From the NCBI RefSeq assembly GCF_003628535.1, contig NZ_RBCI01000011.1, forward strand, positions 112,627 through 176,626: a stretch of 64,000 nucleotides of DNA. The letters run 5' to 3'. Position numbers and translations under genes: made by a program. Numbering within the stretch: position 1 is the stretch's first letter; each line of letters begins with the position of its first letter. The notes under the pieces were generated by a model. That model worked only from the letters and a program-made list of their open reading frames with translations, was not told the origin of the DNA and ran no database searches. This stretch comes from Flavisolibacter nicotianae. GTDB lineage: Bacteria > Bacteroidota > Bacteroidia > Chitinophagales > Chitinophagaceae. This document shows, in pieces, positions 38,166 to 47,184 of the stretch.

Positions 38166-39384
38166 TTACGGTTGTTGAGGAGGTACAACTACCATCCGTG
38201 GACGTAAAGTTGATGGTGTGCGTACCAACGCCTGCAACCGATGGTGTAAACTGGTTGTTGCTAACTCCGGGGCCACTGAAGGTACCCGAGATGTTTGCTG
38301 TCAGGGCTTGCGGCGTGGTGTTGCTCACACAGAAAGGTCCGATCTGGGTGATTTGTGTACTGCCGAAGGTGAAGCTGACGGGAATGGGATCCATAAAGTC
38401 CTTCAGTGCTGCAGTGGATGAAGCGGAGGCTTTTGTTTTCACCCACAGTGTTGATACGTTGAGGCCTGCACAAGAGGCGCCAGACAGGTTCAACAGATAG
38501 GTGATGTTGACGGCTGCCTCCACAAAGGCAAATTGCTGGTAGGTGTTGGAGCCGAAGGCAGTGTAGGGAACACCGGTTTCTGCCCCGCCACGGTTGGTCT
38601 CGGCATAGGCATTGGCTGCCAGCGTAGTGGTGGGCGTGATCTGCTGCCAGGCCCAGGTGCTGCCGCTTTTCTTCCACTGGTAGATATACACGTTGGGTTT
38701 GGAACCACCGTTGGTGTACTCCATGGAAATGATCATGTCGTTGAGCGTACGGCCACCACCGGATTTATTGGCATCGTTGGGAAAAAGAGGTGTACCGGTA
38801 AAGGTGCCATCTGCGTTTTTCGTAATACCACCCTGCGATAATTCGAAGTCGATATAACTGGTCCCGTTGGTGGAAAGACGGTCGCCGGAGATAAAGACCC
38901 ATTGGTTGTTGCTCGCGTCACTGGACACATGATAAAGGGCATTGTTGATGTCGTTTTTATCAGGTGCCGAATTGGTAAACCAGGCCAAAGAACTGACGTA
39001 GTCATTGAATTTACTGCCGGTGGTAAAGATCCCATCGTTACTGGTGTAGGGGTCTGTGGCCCGCCCGCTTCGGGAAGGGTCGACGGCCGTAATGGTCGTA
39101 CCGGATACCGTAAAAACAGAGCCGCCCGTACCGCCCGGGCCTGGAAACCAGTCGCCCTGGTTGGCAGCAAATGGCGATGGAGTGGTTGGCGTGTTGGCCT
39201 TCAGGCCACCGTCAATCGCAAAACCACCGGTAGGAGGACTCACCGACGCCACCTGGGCTTGTGTAACGTGGAAGGAAAAGGCGAGCATGCAAAAAAGTAG
39301 CGTTTTGGCGTGGGTTCGCCGAAGCAGATTTGACAGTGTTGTCGTCAGTGATCTGGCCGAGGTTTGGTTGTAGTACTTCGCCAT
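38017..39384 (-). CDS. N-terminal part of frame-broken T9SS-exported protein
   Basis: A paralogue of the SprB-repeat protein at 28131. From ATG 39384 (MAKYYNQTSARSLTTTL) a late signal peptide ends in VTQAQ. The shared N-terminal domain (NDMIISMEYTNGGSKPN, VYIYQWKK) follows, then an Ig-like domain and the first repeat. The frame ends at QLKKKTAPPDQP, directly after a run of ten A (38040-38049). Adding one A gives QLKKKNGTTGSALTW and opens the next segment. Homopolymer slippage, phase variation, real decay or a read error are all possible. The intact product would be about 760 residues. Confidence 0.75.
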   Translation of the reverse strand: MAKYYNQTSARSLTTTLSNLLRRTHAKTLLFCMLAFSFHVTQAQVASVSPPTGGFAIDGGLKANTPTTPSPFAANQGDWFPGPGGTGGSVFTVSGTTITAVDPSRSGRATDPYTSNDGIFTTGSKFNDYVSSLAWFTNSAPDKNDINNALYHVSSDASNNQWVFISGDRLSTNGTSYIDFELSQGGITKNADGTFTGTPLFPNDANKSGGGRTLNDMIISMEYTNGGSKPNVYIYQWKKSGSTWAWQQITPTTTLAANAYAETNRGGAETGVPYTAFGSNTYQQFAFVEAAVNITYLLNLSGASCAGLNVSTLWVKTKASASSTAALKDFMDPIPVSFTFGSTQITQIGPFCVSNTTPQALTANISGTFSGPGVSNNQFTPSVAGVGTHTINFTSTDGSCTSSTTVTVAALPTVYTLSGNSICASAPGTGTITLSNSQTGVSYQLKKKTAPPDQP

Positions 39385-39421
39385 AAAATATATGTTTTTA
39401 AGTGAAAGAGACAGGTGAATG

Positions 39422-39453
39422 GCAAGGCCAGCTGGCCTTGCTTCGCAGCAAGG
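39422..39453 (-). promoter_or_regulatory. competing hairpins in the leader of the T9SS gene
   Basis: A 20-base perfect palindrome (GCAAGGCCAGCTGGCCTTGC, 39422-39441) overlaps a second stem, CCTTGC (39436-39441) with GCAAGG (39448-39453). They share bases and cannot form together. They lie 38-69 bases before ATG 39384. Confidence 0.4.
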
Positions 39454-39895
39454 GTCAGGCATTCCTTAGGATAAAAGGAGAGGAAGCGAAACGGGGATTC
39501 CGGTATGCTAAAAGGGGTGTGCGATCAGGGGGTAGTGATAAGCACATACATGCAAACAACGATGTTGTTTTTGGTAGAAATTGGACGGTTCGGCGTAGGG
39601 GTTAAACTGGTATTCGCAGATGGTTAAAGAAAAATCTGTTTGAAGATAGAAGTAAAAAAAATAATATGCAAGAGGTACTGCTCATGAAGGAGAAATATTT
39701 TTAATACCCTGAATTGCCCTTCAAAATGATTTTGAGTAAAAGCTGATGGTGGTAGAAAAGGACTTTCATCCAAAAGAAATCCAGGCAATGAAAGCAGAAT
39801 GGTGATCGCTTATCGTGAGCAAGGAAAATGGACGTATAAGTGGGCAAAAAAGAGCCGGTTTATCATGGGCCCTTCATCAGAATACAGGTGAACGA

Positions 39896-40147
39896 TTATC
39901 GCAGCCGTTCAAGGCTTTTCTGCCATTTCTGGTCGTTGCGAATGCCATGGGTTGCCAGCATGTAAAACAGAAGGTTCGCAAAATAAAACAGGCACCAGAG
40001 GGCCCTGTCGCCGCGGTTAAAAATGGCTGATCTCCAAAAATAGCATACCAATAAAACAACACGCAGGTCAACCGTATCCGGAACGGTGTCCCGCTGCCAG
40101 TTGCCGACATAAAACGGAAAACGGAACGAATGGCGTCGAAAATAGAA
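39896..40147 (-). pseudogene. decayed internal-deletion copy of DUF4293 gene
   Basis: This segment matches the intact gene at 43105-43521 over its C-terminal part (RGDRALWCLFYFANLLFYML against RGDMALWCLFYFAIFVFYLL) and its N-terminal part (FRFPFYVGNWQRDTVPDTVD). About 150 bases between these parts are missing, and the true N-terminus is lost. It lies directly beside the uvrA fragment. Confidence 0.78.
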
Positions 40148-40151
40148 GTCA

Positions 40152-40455
40152 GCCGATACCTTATCCGCTGGTGAAGCCAAACGGGTAAAGCTGGCGTCGT
40201 TTTTAGGCAAGGGACGAAGCGCCGGCAAGATCCTTTTCATCTTTGAAGAGACGACAACGGGCCCTATTTTCAGGACATCAAAAATCTCCTCGCTTCATTC
40301 AACGCATTGGTTGAGTAAGGGCACTCCATTTGGGTCATTGAGCACAATACCGATGCAGTCAGGAAAGCAGATTGGGTCATTGACCCGGGGCCTGAAGCTA
40401 TTGCCGATGGCAGTTACCAGATGTATGCACGAAAGCCGCAAGGATTGCGGTAGGC
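40152..40455 (+). pseudogene. uvrA: decayed 3' fragment of uvrA
   Basis: It matches the last part of uvrA from the second signature motif (about 36645) to LRKAGK: GGTGAAGCCAAACGGGTAAA versus GGCGAAGCGCAACGGGTAAA, then [20 protein letters not shown] one-base loss near 40243 breaks the frame. CAG has become TAA in the VE-QGHS region (about 40316), and a TAG appears near the end. It is about 80% identical by eye, so the duplication is old or came from a related strain. Confidence 0.82.
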
Positions 40456-40525
40456 AGAAGAAAGAAGGAGGTTTATCGAAGTAATGTGGTGCTGCGGTGA
40501 AAACTTCCTGTTGGTAAAGCAACCA

Positions 40526-42907
40526 TCAGGAGACTTCTTCTAAATTGATCTCTACCCGCAGTGCTTTTAAGCCTTTTATTCCCTGTAGTTCTTCCAACTC
40601 CAGCATTTCGATACCGGGGTGCAGCACGTTCTTTTTCTGCAGAAAGCGGATGTATTCCTCATACTCTTGCGCCTCCCTTGGATTGGAATAAACAACCGCA
40701 ATTCTTCCCGGCTGCGTCAGTCTTTCGCTGGTGTCTTTGATGTGCACTTTGTCCAGGCGCTTTTTAATGATCTCGTAACGGATGTTGTAAGAACCTTCCA
40801 CGTCGAACCGCCTTTCGTCCCGGAGAAAACTGATGGTGATGGGTTGGCTGTGAAGAAGGATCAACTGTGTAGTGAGCAGCGGCAGTTTTAGGCTAGGCAG
40901 TAGCCTGTGTGTTACGCTGGCTGCACCGGCCATGGCCTTCAATTGCCAGAGGCGGATATTTTTTAAGTAAAAAGGATCAAAAGGCCTGTTGGGTGAAATG
41001 GACTGGCCGATGTAAATGTTGTATTCGATCCCGTCGGTGCGGTATTTTTCAAAATAGTGGGGGTACGACTGCTGAATGGCGTCTTCCTCTCCCTCCAGGT
41101 AGGAAAGAACAGCGTTGTTGACAGCCGCCACCGACTCTTCGTATTCGTAGCGGTTGCGGCCTAACGGGCTGTCACCCTGATTGCGCAGGCTGAAATAGCT
41201 GTCAATGATCTTCCCGGCGTCACTGTTGGTTTTTTGCAGGTGCAAAAAAAGCGGCTCCACTTCGCCGGCGAAAAACTCATTGATCATGACCTCGTCTTCC
41301 GTGGTCAGGTGCTCCTCGATGGATTGCCGTATGTTTTCGTTCTTGAATTCGAGGCCCTCCAGGAGCGGCAGCGACATGGTGTTTTGCAGTTGGGTCAGCA
41401 CTGAGGCAATCAGGGCCAGGTGCTCTTTCAGGTCTTTTTGAAGGGCCCGGCTCCGCTCTACGGAGGAATTGCGAATATCGATAGCGCCATAGAGAGGATA
41501 CACGTCCTGGAAGGTGACGGTTTTGCAGCTGTTGGGCCGGCTGTTGCTGCGCAAATGCTCCCAGGCCACTTCTGCAAATTTCCACTCGACGGACTGCTGC
41601 AGGGCCGTAAAGCGTTCCCGAACCACTTTTTCAACGCGGCTGTGAAAATCGTCACGGCACTTGAGTACAGCCAGTGAGATCAGCGGAATAGCAGGCTCCA
41701 GCCGCAGGATGGTCTCGTGGGTGAGTGCACCTTTGTTTGGCGATGCCAGTTCGAGGTAGCCGATCAGTCCATCTCCGTTCTGCATGGGGTAGAAAACATA
41801 GCTTTTGACGCCCTGCTCCACAAAGGGCTTCATAAAAGGTGCAAACTGAAGCATTTCTTCCGTGACGTGGGTAATGGGCATCGGCGTGCCGGCCTGCCCG
41901 ACGAATTGGACAAACGCGTGATAGTCGCAGCCACTGCCTGTATTGCCGGCTTTCCATTGCTGCGCCACCAGGCTGTCCTTGCTGGCCTGTTCGTCAAAAA
42001 CAACCTGCCCGTTGATGGTGACGAAAGGCATGAGGCCGACCTCCACGTCGTTCAGACCCACCAGTGCCTTGATGGCGGTTTTCAATTCTTCCATGGCCTC
42101 CAGGCCGCAGCTTTCGCGGAGCAGGATCTTTTTGATGATCTCCAGCGATTCGGAGGTGGTAACGTCTTCGGCCACCCAAACACCAAATCCTTCGGCCCGG
42201 AAAAGGTGGAGCGGCATGGTCTCCAGTTGTTTTTCCAGGTCCAGGATGCGGAAGGTGTTCATACACACGGCGCAGTTGTGAATGTCCGGCAAGGACCCTT
42301 CGAGATGAAGGTCGATGAACCGGCGATCGTACCGGATCTTGTAATAACGCCGCATGCCGGTTGCCGGGTCGGACACAGGGTAAATAAGATGGCGGTCTTC
42401 GTTGAGGTGCATGCCATAGAACTTTTCCAGCACATGGTCGTAAATGGCGGCGCACTGAATGGCTTTCAGTTCGTCGGTTGGAACGCCGTCGGGCAGCAAC
42501 AGGTATTGTTCTTTCTTGTCGAAAAAAAGTTGTCGGAACTCATTGGAATAATAAAAGACCCGGAACTGGTAGGGCGAAGACAGCGCATAATTGTTCTGTT
42601 CCCCGCTGCCGACCACGGGAAACAAAGCAGTCGTCAGCAATTCCATCAGATCGCTGTGCGCATCTATCACGCCGGTATCGGAAATGGGTTGAAGCAGGGA
42701 AGGCTCGCTTTCAAATTTTTTGATCAGGTAACTGTACAGGCGTTCTTTTGTTTCCGAAACGGAAGCCCGCATGTCTTTCAGGTAATCTACAAAAGGCTTG
42801 AACGAGATCTGGCTGTTGAGAAACGGCATCGCCTCGAGGATAAGGGGAGAGGCGGCCAGTATCTTCGGGCTTTTCGAGGGCTTCACCACGGGCATTTCGT
42901 CCAGCAT
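40526..42907 (-). CDS. GAF-like domain protein of unknown function
   Basis: A 793-residue soluble protein without signal or membrane segments. A central region (about residues 330-450, with VKSYVFYPMQNGDGLIGYLE and LEPAIPLISLAVLKCRDDF) has the texture of a GAF sensory domain. The flanking regions are helical and acidic with no recognised catalytic motif. The C-terminus (IEMLELEELQGIKGLKALRV) is mixed alpha/beta. Proteins of this length and layout occur widely in Chitinophagaceae as GAF-domain proteins. It has no adjacent kinase or regulator. The start at 42907 is the first ATG; 42895 is also possible. Confidence 0.75.
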   Translation of the reverse strand: MLDEMPVVKPSKSPKILAASPLILEAMPFLNSQISFKPFVDYLKDMRASVSETKERLYSYLIKKFESEPSLLQPISDTGVIDAHSDLMELLTTALFPVVGSGEQNNYALSSPYQFRVFYYSNEFRQLFFDKKEQYLLLPDGVPTDELKAIQCAAIYDHVLEKFYGMHLNEDRHLIYPVSDPATGMRRYYKIRYDRRFIDLHLEGSLPDIHNCAVCMNTFRILDLEKQLETMPLHLFRAEGFGVWVAEDVTTSESLEIIKKILLRESCGLEAMEELKTAIKALVGLNDVEVGLMPFVTINGQVVFDEQASKDSLVAQQWKAGNTGSGCDYHAFVQFVGQAGTPMPITHVTEEMLQFAPFMKPFVEQGVKSYVFYPMQNGDGLIGYLELASPNKGALTHETILRLEPAIPLISLAVLKCRDDFHSRVEKVVRERFTALQQSVEWKFAEVAWEHLRSNSRPNSCKTVTFQDVYPLYGAIDIRNSSVERSRALQKDLKEHLALIASVLTQLQNTMSLPLLEGLEFKNENIRQSIEEHLTTEDEVMINEFFAGEVEPLFLHLQKTNSDAGKIIDSYFSLRNQGDSPLGRNRYEYEESVAAVNNAVLSYLEGEEDAIQQSYPHYFEKYRTDGIEYNIYIGQSISPNRPFDPFYLKNIRLWQLKAMAGAASVTHRLLPSLKLPLLTTQLILLHSQPITISFLRDERRFDVEGSYNIRYEIIKKRLDKVHIKDTSERLTQPGRIAVVYSNPREAQEYEEYIRFLQKKNVLHPGIEMLELEELQGIKGLKALRVEINLEEVS

Positions 42908-43055
42908 AACATCAGGTTTTAGTGACGAAACAGGAAAGCAGGGAGGATGCAGTTTAAAGGTACAAATTTGGCCGGATAGTGAATGGTTGATATTGGCTAT
43001 TGGGATATTTATTGGCGGCTGCCTGGTTGAAGATGGTATGAATGCCGGCCTGCCA

Positions 43056-43083
43056 TAAAAAAAGCGCCTTTTTCAAGACGCTT
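43056..43083 (-). terminator. terminator of the DUF4293 gene
   Basis: On the minus strand AAGCGTCTT pairs with AAGGCGCTT (one G-T pair), followed by seven T, 22 bases after the stop. Confidence 0.8.
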
Positions 43084-43104
43084 CTCTAAGCATTGAATGT
43101 TCTG

Positions 43105-43521
43105 TCAGCGCAGCCGGTCAAGGCTTTTGATCAGCTTTTGATCGTGCCGGATACCGCGGGCCGCCAGCAGGTAAAAAACAAAGATGGCAAAGTAGAAAAG
43201 ACACCACAAGGCCATGTCGCCCCGGTTGAAATGACCGATCTCCAAAAAGTACAACAGCAACAGCACCGCACTCAGGAGAAGGCCAAGATAGGAGAGCCGC
43301 AGTTGCAGTTTACGGTTGCTGAAAAGGAAGATGTTCACAAAGGCCAGTACGCCGGTAATGGCTGTAAGGATCGTGAGCACCGTTGTGCTTTGTGCATTCA
43401 GGTCAACCGTATCCGGAACGGTGTCCCGCTGCCAGTCGCCGACATAAAACGGAAAACGGAAGGTGATGGCGTCGAAAATAGCAGCCAACAGGAGCCAGAC
43501 GGATTGTATACGTTGAATCAT
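43105..43521 (-). CDS. DUF4293 family membrane protein
   Basis: A 138-residue protein with four predicted membrane helices, starting MIQRIQSVWLLLAAIF at ATG 43521. This start matches the usual family opening MIQRIQS; the longer frame to 43611 adds unlikely residues. Helices include VLTILTAITGVLAFVNIFLF, LLLSAVLLLLYFL and LWCLFYFAIFVFYLLA. It ends in a basic tail (KLIKSLDRLR). The family is restricted to Bacteroidota and its function is unknown. A damaged copy lies at 39896-40147. Confidence 0.9.
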   Translation of the reverse strand: MIQRIQSVWLLLAAIFDAITFRFPFYVGDWQRDTVPDTVDLNAQSTTVLTILTAITGVLAFVNIFLFSNRKLQLRLSYLGLLLSAVLLLLYFLEIGHFNRGDMALWCLFYFAIFVFYLLAARGIRHDQKLIKSLDRLR

Positions 43522-43677
43522 GTATCGAATTTGTTGTAAAAATAGGGAGGAATGAATATGCAGGACGGCTTTGCTGCAAGGCGGATGGCAAAGCTGTTCG
43601 GCTTCGTCCAATCCTGTCTTCTTTCAAACCGGAATACAGGGTGGTTAGTGTACGAATCATTTTAGCCCGTGCAAAGG

Positions 43678-43706
43678 AAAAGCGGGCACCGGGCCCGCTT
43701 TTTTTT
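43678..43706. terminator. terminator of the outer-membrane protein gene
   Basis: AAAAGCGGGC pairs with GCCCGCTTTT around ACCGG. The minus-strand reading ends in CTTTTCC and the plus-strand reading in eight T. It lies 21 bases beyond the porin-like stop. Confidence 0.75.
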
Positions 43707-43726
43707 AAGGATGGACAGTTTCGTCA

Positions 43727-45121
43727 TTAGAAGCCGACAACTGCTTCGATAACATAACCATGGAACTTGCCACCGTTGCGATAATCTGCTACCGGGAAGT
43801 CGTTGTAGTTTTGATTCACAACTTCACCTTTCAGCAACACGTTTGGTGTCAGGAACCAGCCAGCTACACCGGCAACCCTGTTCACTGTTACCGGATTTGC
43901 GATGCCGCTCAATTCAGCTTTCACGGTGTTGTAGCGGCCACCGATATAAACTTTTTCGCTGCTGCCAAATCTGTAGATTGCTTCACCGGCATACTGGAAG
44001 GCCAAACGGGTGGCGGTTTCTTTGCTGGTGCGGCCTTCGGCTCGTTCGGCCGTACCAAAGAGTTCAAAACCTTTTACTTTCAGGAAACCATTTACCACGG
44101 CGGCATCTACTTTTTTAGAGAAGCCCGGGTTCAGACGGCCAGAGAACGCAATGGCTGTCGATGCGCTGGCGGCGGCTGATGCTGTGAGCGGGTTGGTTAC
44201 CCATTTTTCCACGACGTTTTGATAGTTGGAACCGGTGCGGTCGCCACCATAAAGTGTCAAACCACTTCCGGCATTACTGCCGTTGTGATAGAAGCTACCG
44301 CTAAGCCGTACTCGAACCGCGTCGGTGATCTGCTTGTCAAAGCCACCTTTCACGTAAAGGGAAGGGCTTCTTTTTACATTGCCATCGATCACGGACCCGT
44401 CAGAAGCTTTGGTGATGTAGGTTGTATCCACGTTGCCTTTGATCATACCGTTGGTTAAGCCCACCATTCCGAAGAAGCCGTTCTTCTGCAGGTAAACCTC
44501 GCCACCGATTTCGGTTGCAAAGGCATCCATGATGTTGCCTTCCATGAAGGGGCTTTGCAGGGTTTGGCCACCATCCGGACGACGGAAGTGTTCATCGCCA
44601 TAGTTGATTTCGAAGTGACCCACTTTGATGGTGGTAATTTTCATCAGGTTTGTCCAGAACTGGCCTTTAAACGGCAGTTTGTCAAACTGGATATAACCGC
44701 CTTTTACCCATGCTTCGTTGTGGTGACGGGCAGAAAGATAGGTTGTCACATTCAGGCGGATACCGTCGGCCAGCTGGATGTCGGTGAATAGGTTGGCCTG
44801 TGCCGTCATGAAGCCGGATTGAAGCGGGTAAAGTTTATTGGCCTGGGCGGTTGCCACTGTTGTACCACCGTTGTTCGTGGCTGAATTTTCATGCTTCAGG
44901 TTTTGGAACTGTTGTGTAAAGCCGGCACCGAAACGGATACGCTTACCGGTATATGGAATGGTGTCTTCTGCTTTGGTGGTTTCAAAAACATTGATGCCTC
45001 TTTGGTCGTAGGGCCTCCAGTAAGAGGGGCGCAGGTACACTTCCTTGTCGGGGCTCTGTGCATTTGAGGCAAACGGCACAGCGGCTATCAATAAAGCAAT
45101 TGGAATGATTCTCTTTTTCAT
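43727..45121 (-). CDS. outer-membrane beta-barrel (porin-like) protein
   Basis: A 464-residue exported protein with signal peptide MKKRIIPIALLIAAVPFASNA. Alternating amphipathic strands rich in Tyr, Gly and Thr run through the length (FMTAQANLFTDIQL, IRLNVTTYLSARHH, SLYVKGGFDKQITD). The last residue is Phe (VIEAVVGF), the typical barrel signature. It probably forms a pore or binding channel; the substrate is unknown. It follows the YceI gene by 72 bases on the same strand, so the pair is likely co-transcribed from the promoter box at 45805. Confidence 0.82.
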   Translation of the reverse strand: MKKRIIPIALLIAAVPFASNAQSPDKEVYLRPSYWRPYDQRGINVFETTKAEDTIPYTGKRIRFGAGFTQQFQNLKHENSATNNGGTTVATAQANKLYPLQSGFMTAQANLFTDIQLADGIRLNVTTYLSARHHNEAWVKGGYIQFDKLPFKGQFWTNLMKITTIKVGHFEINYGDEHFRRPDGGQTLQSPFMEGNIMDAFATEIGGEVYLQKNGFFGMVGLTNGMIKGNVDTTYITKASDGSVIDGNVKRSPSLYVKGGFDKQITDAVRVRLSGSFYHNGSNAGSGLTLYGGDRTGSNYQNVVEKWVTNPLTASAAASASTAIAFSGRLNPGFSKKVDAAVVNGFLKVKGFELFGTAERAEGRTSKETATRLAFQYAGEAIYRFGSSEKVYIGGRYNTVKAELSGIANPVTVNRVAGVAGWFLTPNVLLKGEVVNQNYNDFPVADYRNGGKFHGYVIEAVVGF

Positions 45122-45193
45122 AATTCAATTTTTTACAGTTTAGAATGGATCAAACCGGGACGAGCGGTCTTCTGTCTGATGATTATTTCGGAA

Positions 45194-45775
45194 TTAAAAA
45201 CGAACGTTATAGTTGATGGTCAGGTCGTCGTACACTTTCATCATGCCGAGCATGTATTTGGGCGGGTTGATGCCCCATTCGGTCATTTTGATTTTTTTGC
45301 TTCCGCTGATTACCTGTGATCCGTCTGCATTTTTGTGCGTGTTGGCCACCAGTGTAATGTCGCGGGTGTTGCCGGAGATGGTCAGCTGGCCCACTAGGTT
45401 CATTTGTGCACCGTTGCCTGACGCGCTAACCAGTTTAAAGGTGATGTTGGGGAATTTCTCCACTTTCAGCGCATCGTAGGCTCTTGAGTTCAGCAGGCCT
45501 TCATCGCTTTTCAGTGTTTTTACCGGCATGTTAAACGTCAGGGGCTGGATGCCTTCCACCAGCTTGGTGGCGGGGTTGATCGTGAAGTTGGCTTCCAGGT
45601 TGCTGCCGCTGGAGATCATCTTCCAGTCGTGGATGTTGGAAGTGCCCAGGAGGGTCACCTCGTAAGAGAAGGTTTTCTTTACCGTTTGTGCGTTTGCTTG
45701 CACCGTGGTTAAAAATGCAGTGGCCGCGATAAAGAGGAAGCGGAAAAGTTGGCTGGTGATATTCCTTGTTTTCAT
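45194..45775 (-). CDS. YceI family periplasmic protein
   Basis: A 193-residue exported lipocalin-like protein. The start at ATG 45775 gives a signal peptide (MKTRNITSQLFRFLFIAATA, ending NAQ). Family features are TSNIHDWKM, the central FNMPVKTLKSDEGLLNSRAY, KFPNITFKLVSAS and the late LTISGNTRDITL. YceI proteins bind isoprenoid-like lipids; the ligand here is unknown. It is first gene of a pair with the porin-like protein. Confidence 0.9.
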   Translation of the reverse strand: MKTRNITSQLFRFLFIAATAFLTTVQANAQTVKKTFSYEVTLLGTSNIHDWKMISSGSNLEANFTINPATKLVEGIQPLTFNMPVKTLKSDEGLLNSRAYDALKVEKFPNITFKLVSASGNGAQMNLVGQLTISGNTRDITLVANTHKNADGSQVISGSKKIKMTEWGINPPKYMLGMMKVYDDLTINYNVRF

Positions 45776-45804
45776 GATGACAATTTTTTTGGTTAATGAC
45801 AAGT

Positions 45805-45812
45805 CAAAAGTA
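45805..45812 (-). promoter_or_regulatory. Bacteroidota -7 promoter box of yceI
   Basis: TACTTTTG matches the TAnnTTTG consensus, 29 bases upstream of ATG 45775. No clear -33 TTTG partner is visible at the usual distance. Confidence 0.5.
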
Positions 45813-46139
45813 TCCCGCCGGTGGGCTCCGGGAAATGAGATCGATACCGTATGCACCTGATTTTAAAATTGTCTTGCATGAGAAAAGTCAGGATTTGACT
45901 CTTGCGAAGTCATTTCTGTGGGAATTGCAAATCGGCGAATGCCCTGGTAAGCGTTTCAATGGCGAATTGTTATGTATAACCAACCGGATCGTGCCATTGC
46001 CATGCCGCTGGCAATACCAATTGTCGTGTTGGTAAAAGCAGGTGGAAAGAGTTTATCCGATGGGCAGATAACAGTTGGCAGCAGGAGAAAAGCGGTGCAT
46101 TTTTACGCAGTCAGGTTTTTACCTTGTTCGGGATAAAAA

Positions 46140-46181
46140 GAGAAAAGCCTTTTGCCGGCAGAGGCGCAGAACAAAAGGCCT
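46140..46181 (-). terminator. probable terminator of the START-like gene
   Basis: On the minus strand AGGCCTTTTG pairs with CAAAAGGCTT across a 17-base loop and is followed by a T-rich run, 32 bases after the stop. The rest of the 437-base gap 45776-46212 holds the yceI promoter and nothing else seen. Confidence 0.5.
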
Positions 46182-46212
46182 GGAAAGGATGGTGTTTTTC
46201 ACCGTTGACGGC

Positions 46213-46827
46213 TTATTTATTCAATTGTTCGGAGAGTTTGCGGAAGCTTTCAAACGGGCCTTTGTCCACAAGGGCATTGACCAGCCACCCGGGCAGGCTG
46301 CCACCGGGATCGGCTTCAAACACATATTCAATATGAAGCTTGCCGGGCTCCGGTGCCGTCACCAGCCAACTGTTGGCCGAACGCGGCACCCGCACTTTCC
46401 CGTTCACGGCAGGTAGATAGTCCGGTACACCAACGGCGGCGATTTTCAGGAAACGATCCTGGCTGTCGCGGATGAAGCGGATATGAACGATGGCATCCCT
46501 GTTTTGCAGGGGCCAGGGCAGAAAGGTTTCGGTGTAATAAAAGTATTCAGTGGCACTCACCCTTTTGAGAATATAGGAACGCTTGGTATTGTAGATCCAG
46601 GTTTTGTGATTTTCCACGTTGTTCAGCACCTGCAGGAGTTTATCGAACGTGCCGTTGATGGTGCATTCCACCTTGATGCGTTTGTACACGGATTGATCCA
46701 TGTCGGATTCAAATACCCGGATCCAGTCGATGTTTTTTACCAGGCTCCATTCTTTCTGGCCGTAGGCAGTGCCGGCCAGGAAGAAGCAGAAGAACAGGAG
46801 CAAACGGTAAATTCGGCGATGTGTCAT
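46213..46827 (-). CDS. START/SRPBCC-like lipid-binding secreted protein
   Basis: A 204-residue exported protein with signal peptide MTHRRIYRLLLFFCFFLAGT, ending YGQ. The mature part fits a START domain: DWIRVFESDMDQSVYKRIKV, WIYNTKRSYILKRVS, FLPWPLQNRDAIVHIRF and HIEYVFEADPGGSLPGWLVN. Bacterial START proteins bind lipids or hydrophobic ligands. ATG 46827 is chosen over the longer open frame because it begins the signal peptide. Confidence 0.85.
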   Translation of the reverse strand: MTHRRIYRLLLFFCFFLAGTAYGQKEWSLVKNIDWIRVFESDMDQSVYKRIKVECTINGTFDKLLQVLNNVENHKTWIYNTKRSYILKRVSATEYFYYTETFLPWPLQNRDAIVHIRFIRDSQDRFLKIAAVGVPDYLPAVNGKVRVPRSANSWLVTAPEPGKLHIEYVFEADPGGSLPGWLVNALVDKGPFESFRKLSEQLNK

Positions 46828-47184
46828 AAATCCCTGATTGAATCCGGTGCAAATTATCCTGCAGCCGCCGGGCAAAGCATGATATTGGGCAGCCGGAACC
46901 CTATCGTTTGTCAATTTCCGGGATGATCGTTTGCGTAAAACCGGGAGTGAACAGTTTTGTTTTGCCCTGCCCGGTGTAAAAGAAAAGGGCATCTGGTTTT
47001 TGGGCCATCGACCGGGTGAAAAGAGTTGATTCGATGACAGATGACGGTCGGGAGAAAAGCATGGCTCTTTTCCGAAGAGGGTTGGTTCGTCCAGGTGGCC
47101 GTTTTGTATCAGCCGGTGAAGCAAATGAAAAAACCGCTCTAGGGGAGCGGTTCTTATCCTTAAAGATGGACTTTCAATTCGTGT
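46828..47184. other. 357-base gap between START-like gene and glyA
   Basis: It contains the glyA terminator (47128-47152) and the promoter region of the START-like gene. Nothing else is seen. Confidence 0.4.
47128..47152 (-). terminator. glyA terminator
   Basis: On the minus strand AACCGCTC pairs with GAGCGGTT, followed by T residues, 32 bases past the glyA stop. Confidence 0.8.

Noticed and set aside
41717..42922. 401-codon open frame on the + strand
   Set aside because: It lies wholly antisense to the 793-residue GAF-like gene and has His/Phe/Gln-rich shadow composition; long antisense frames are expected at this GC content.
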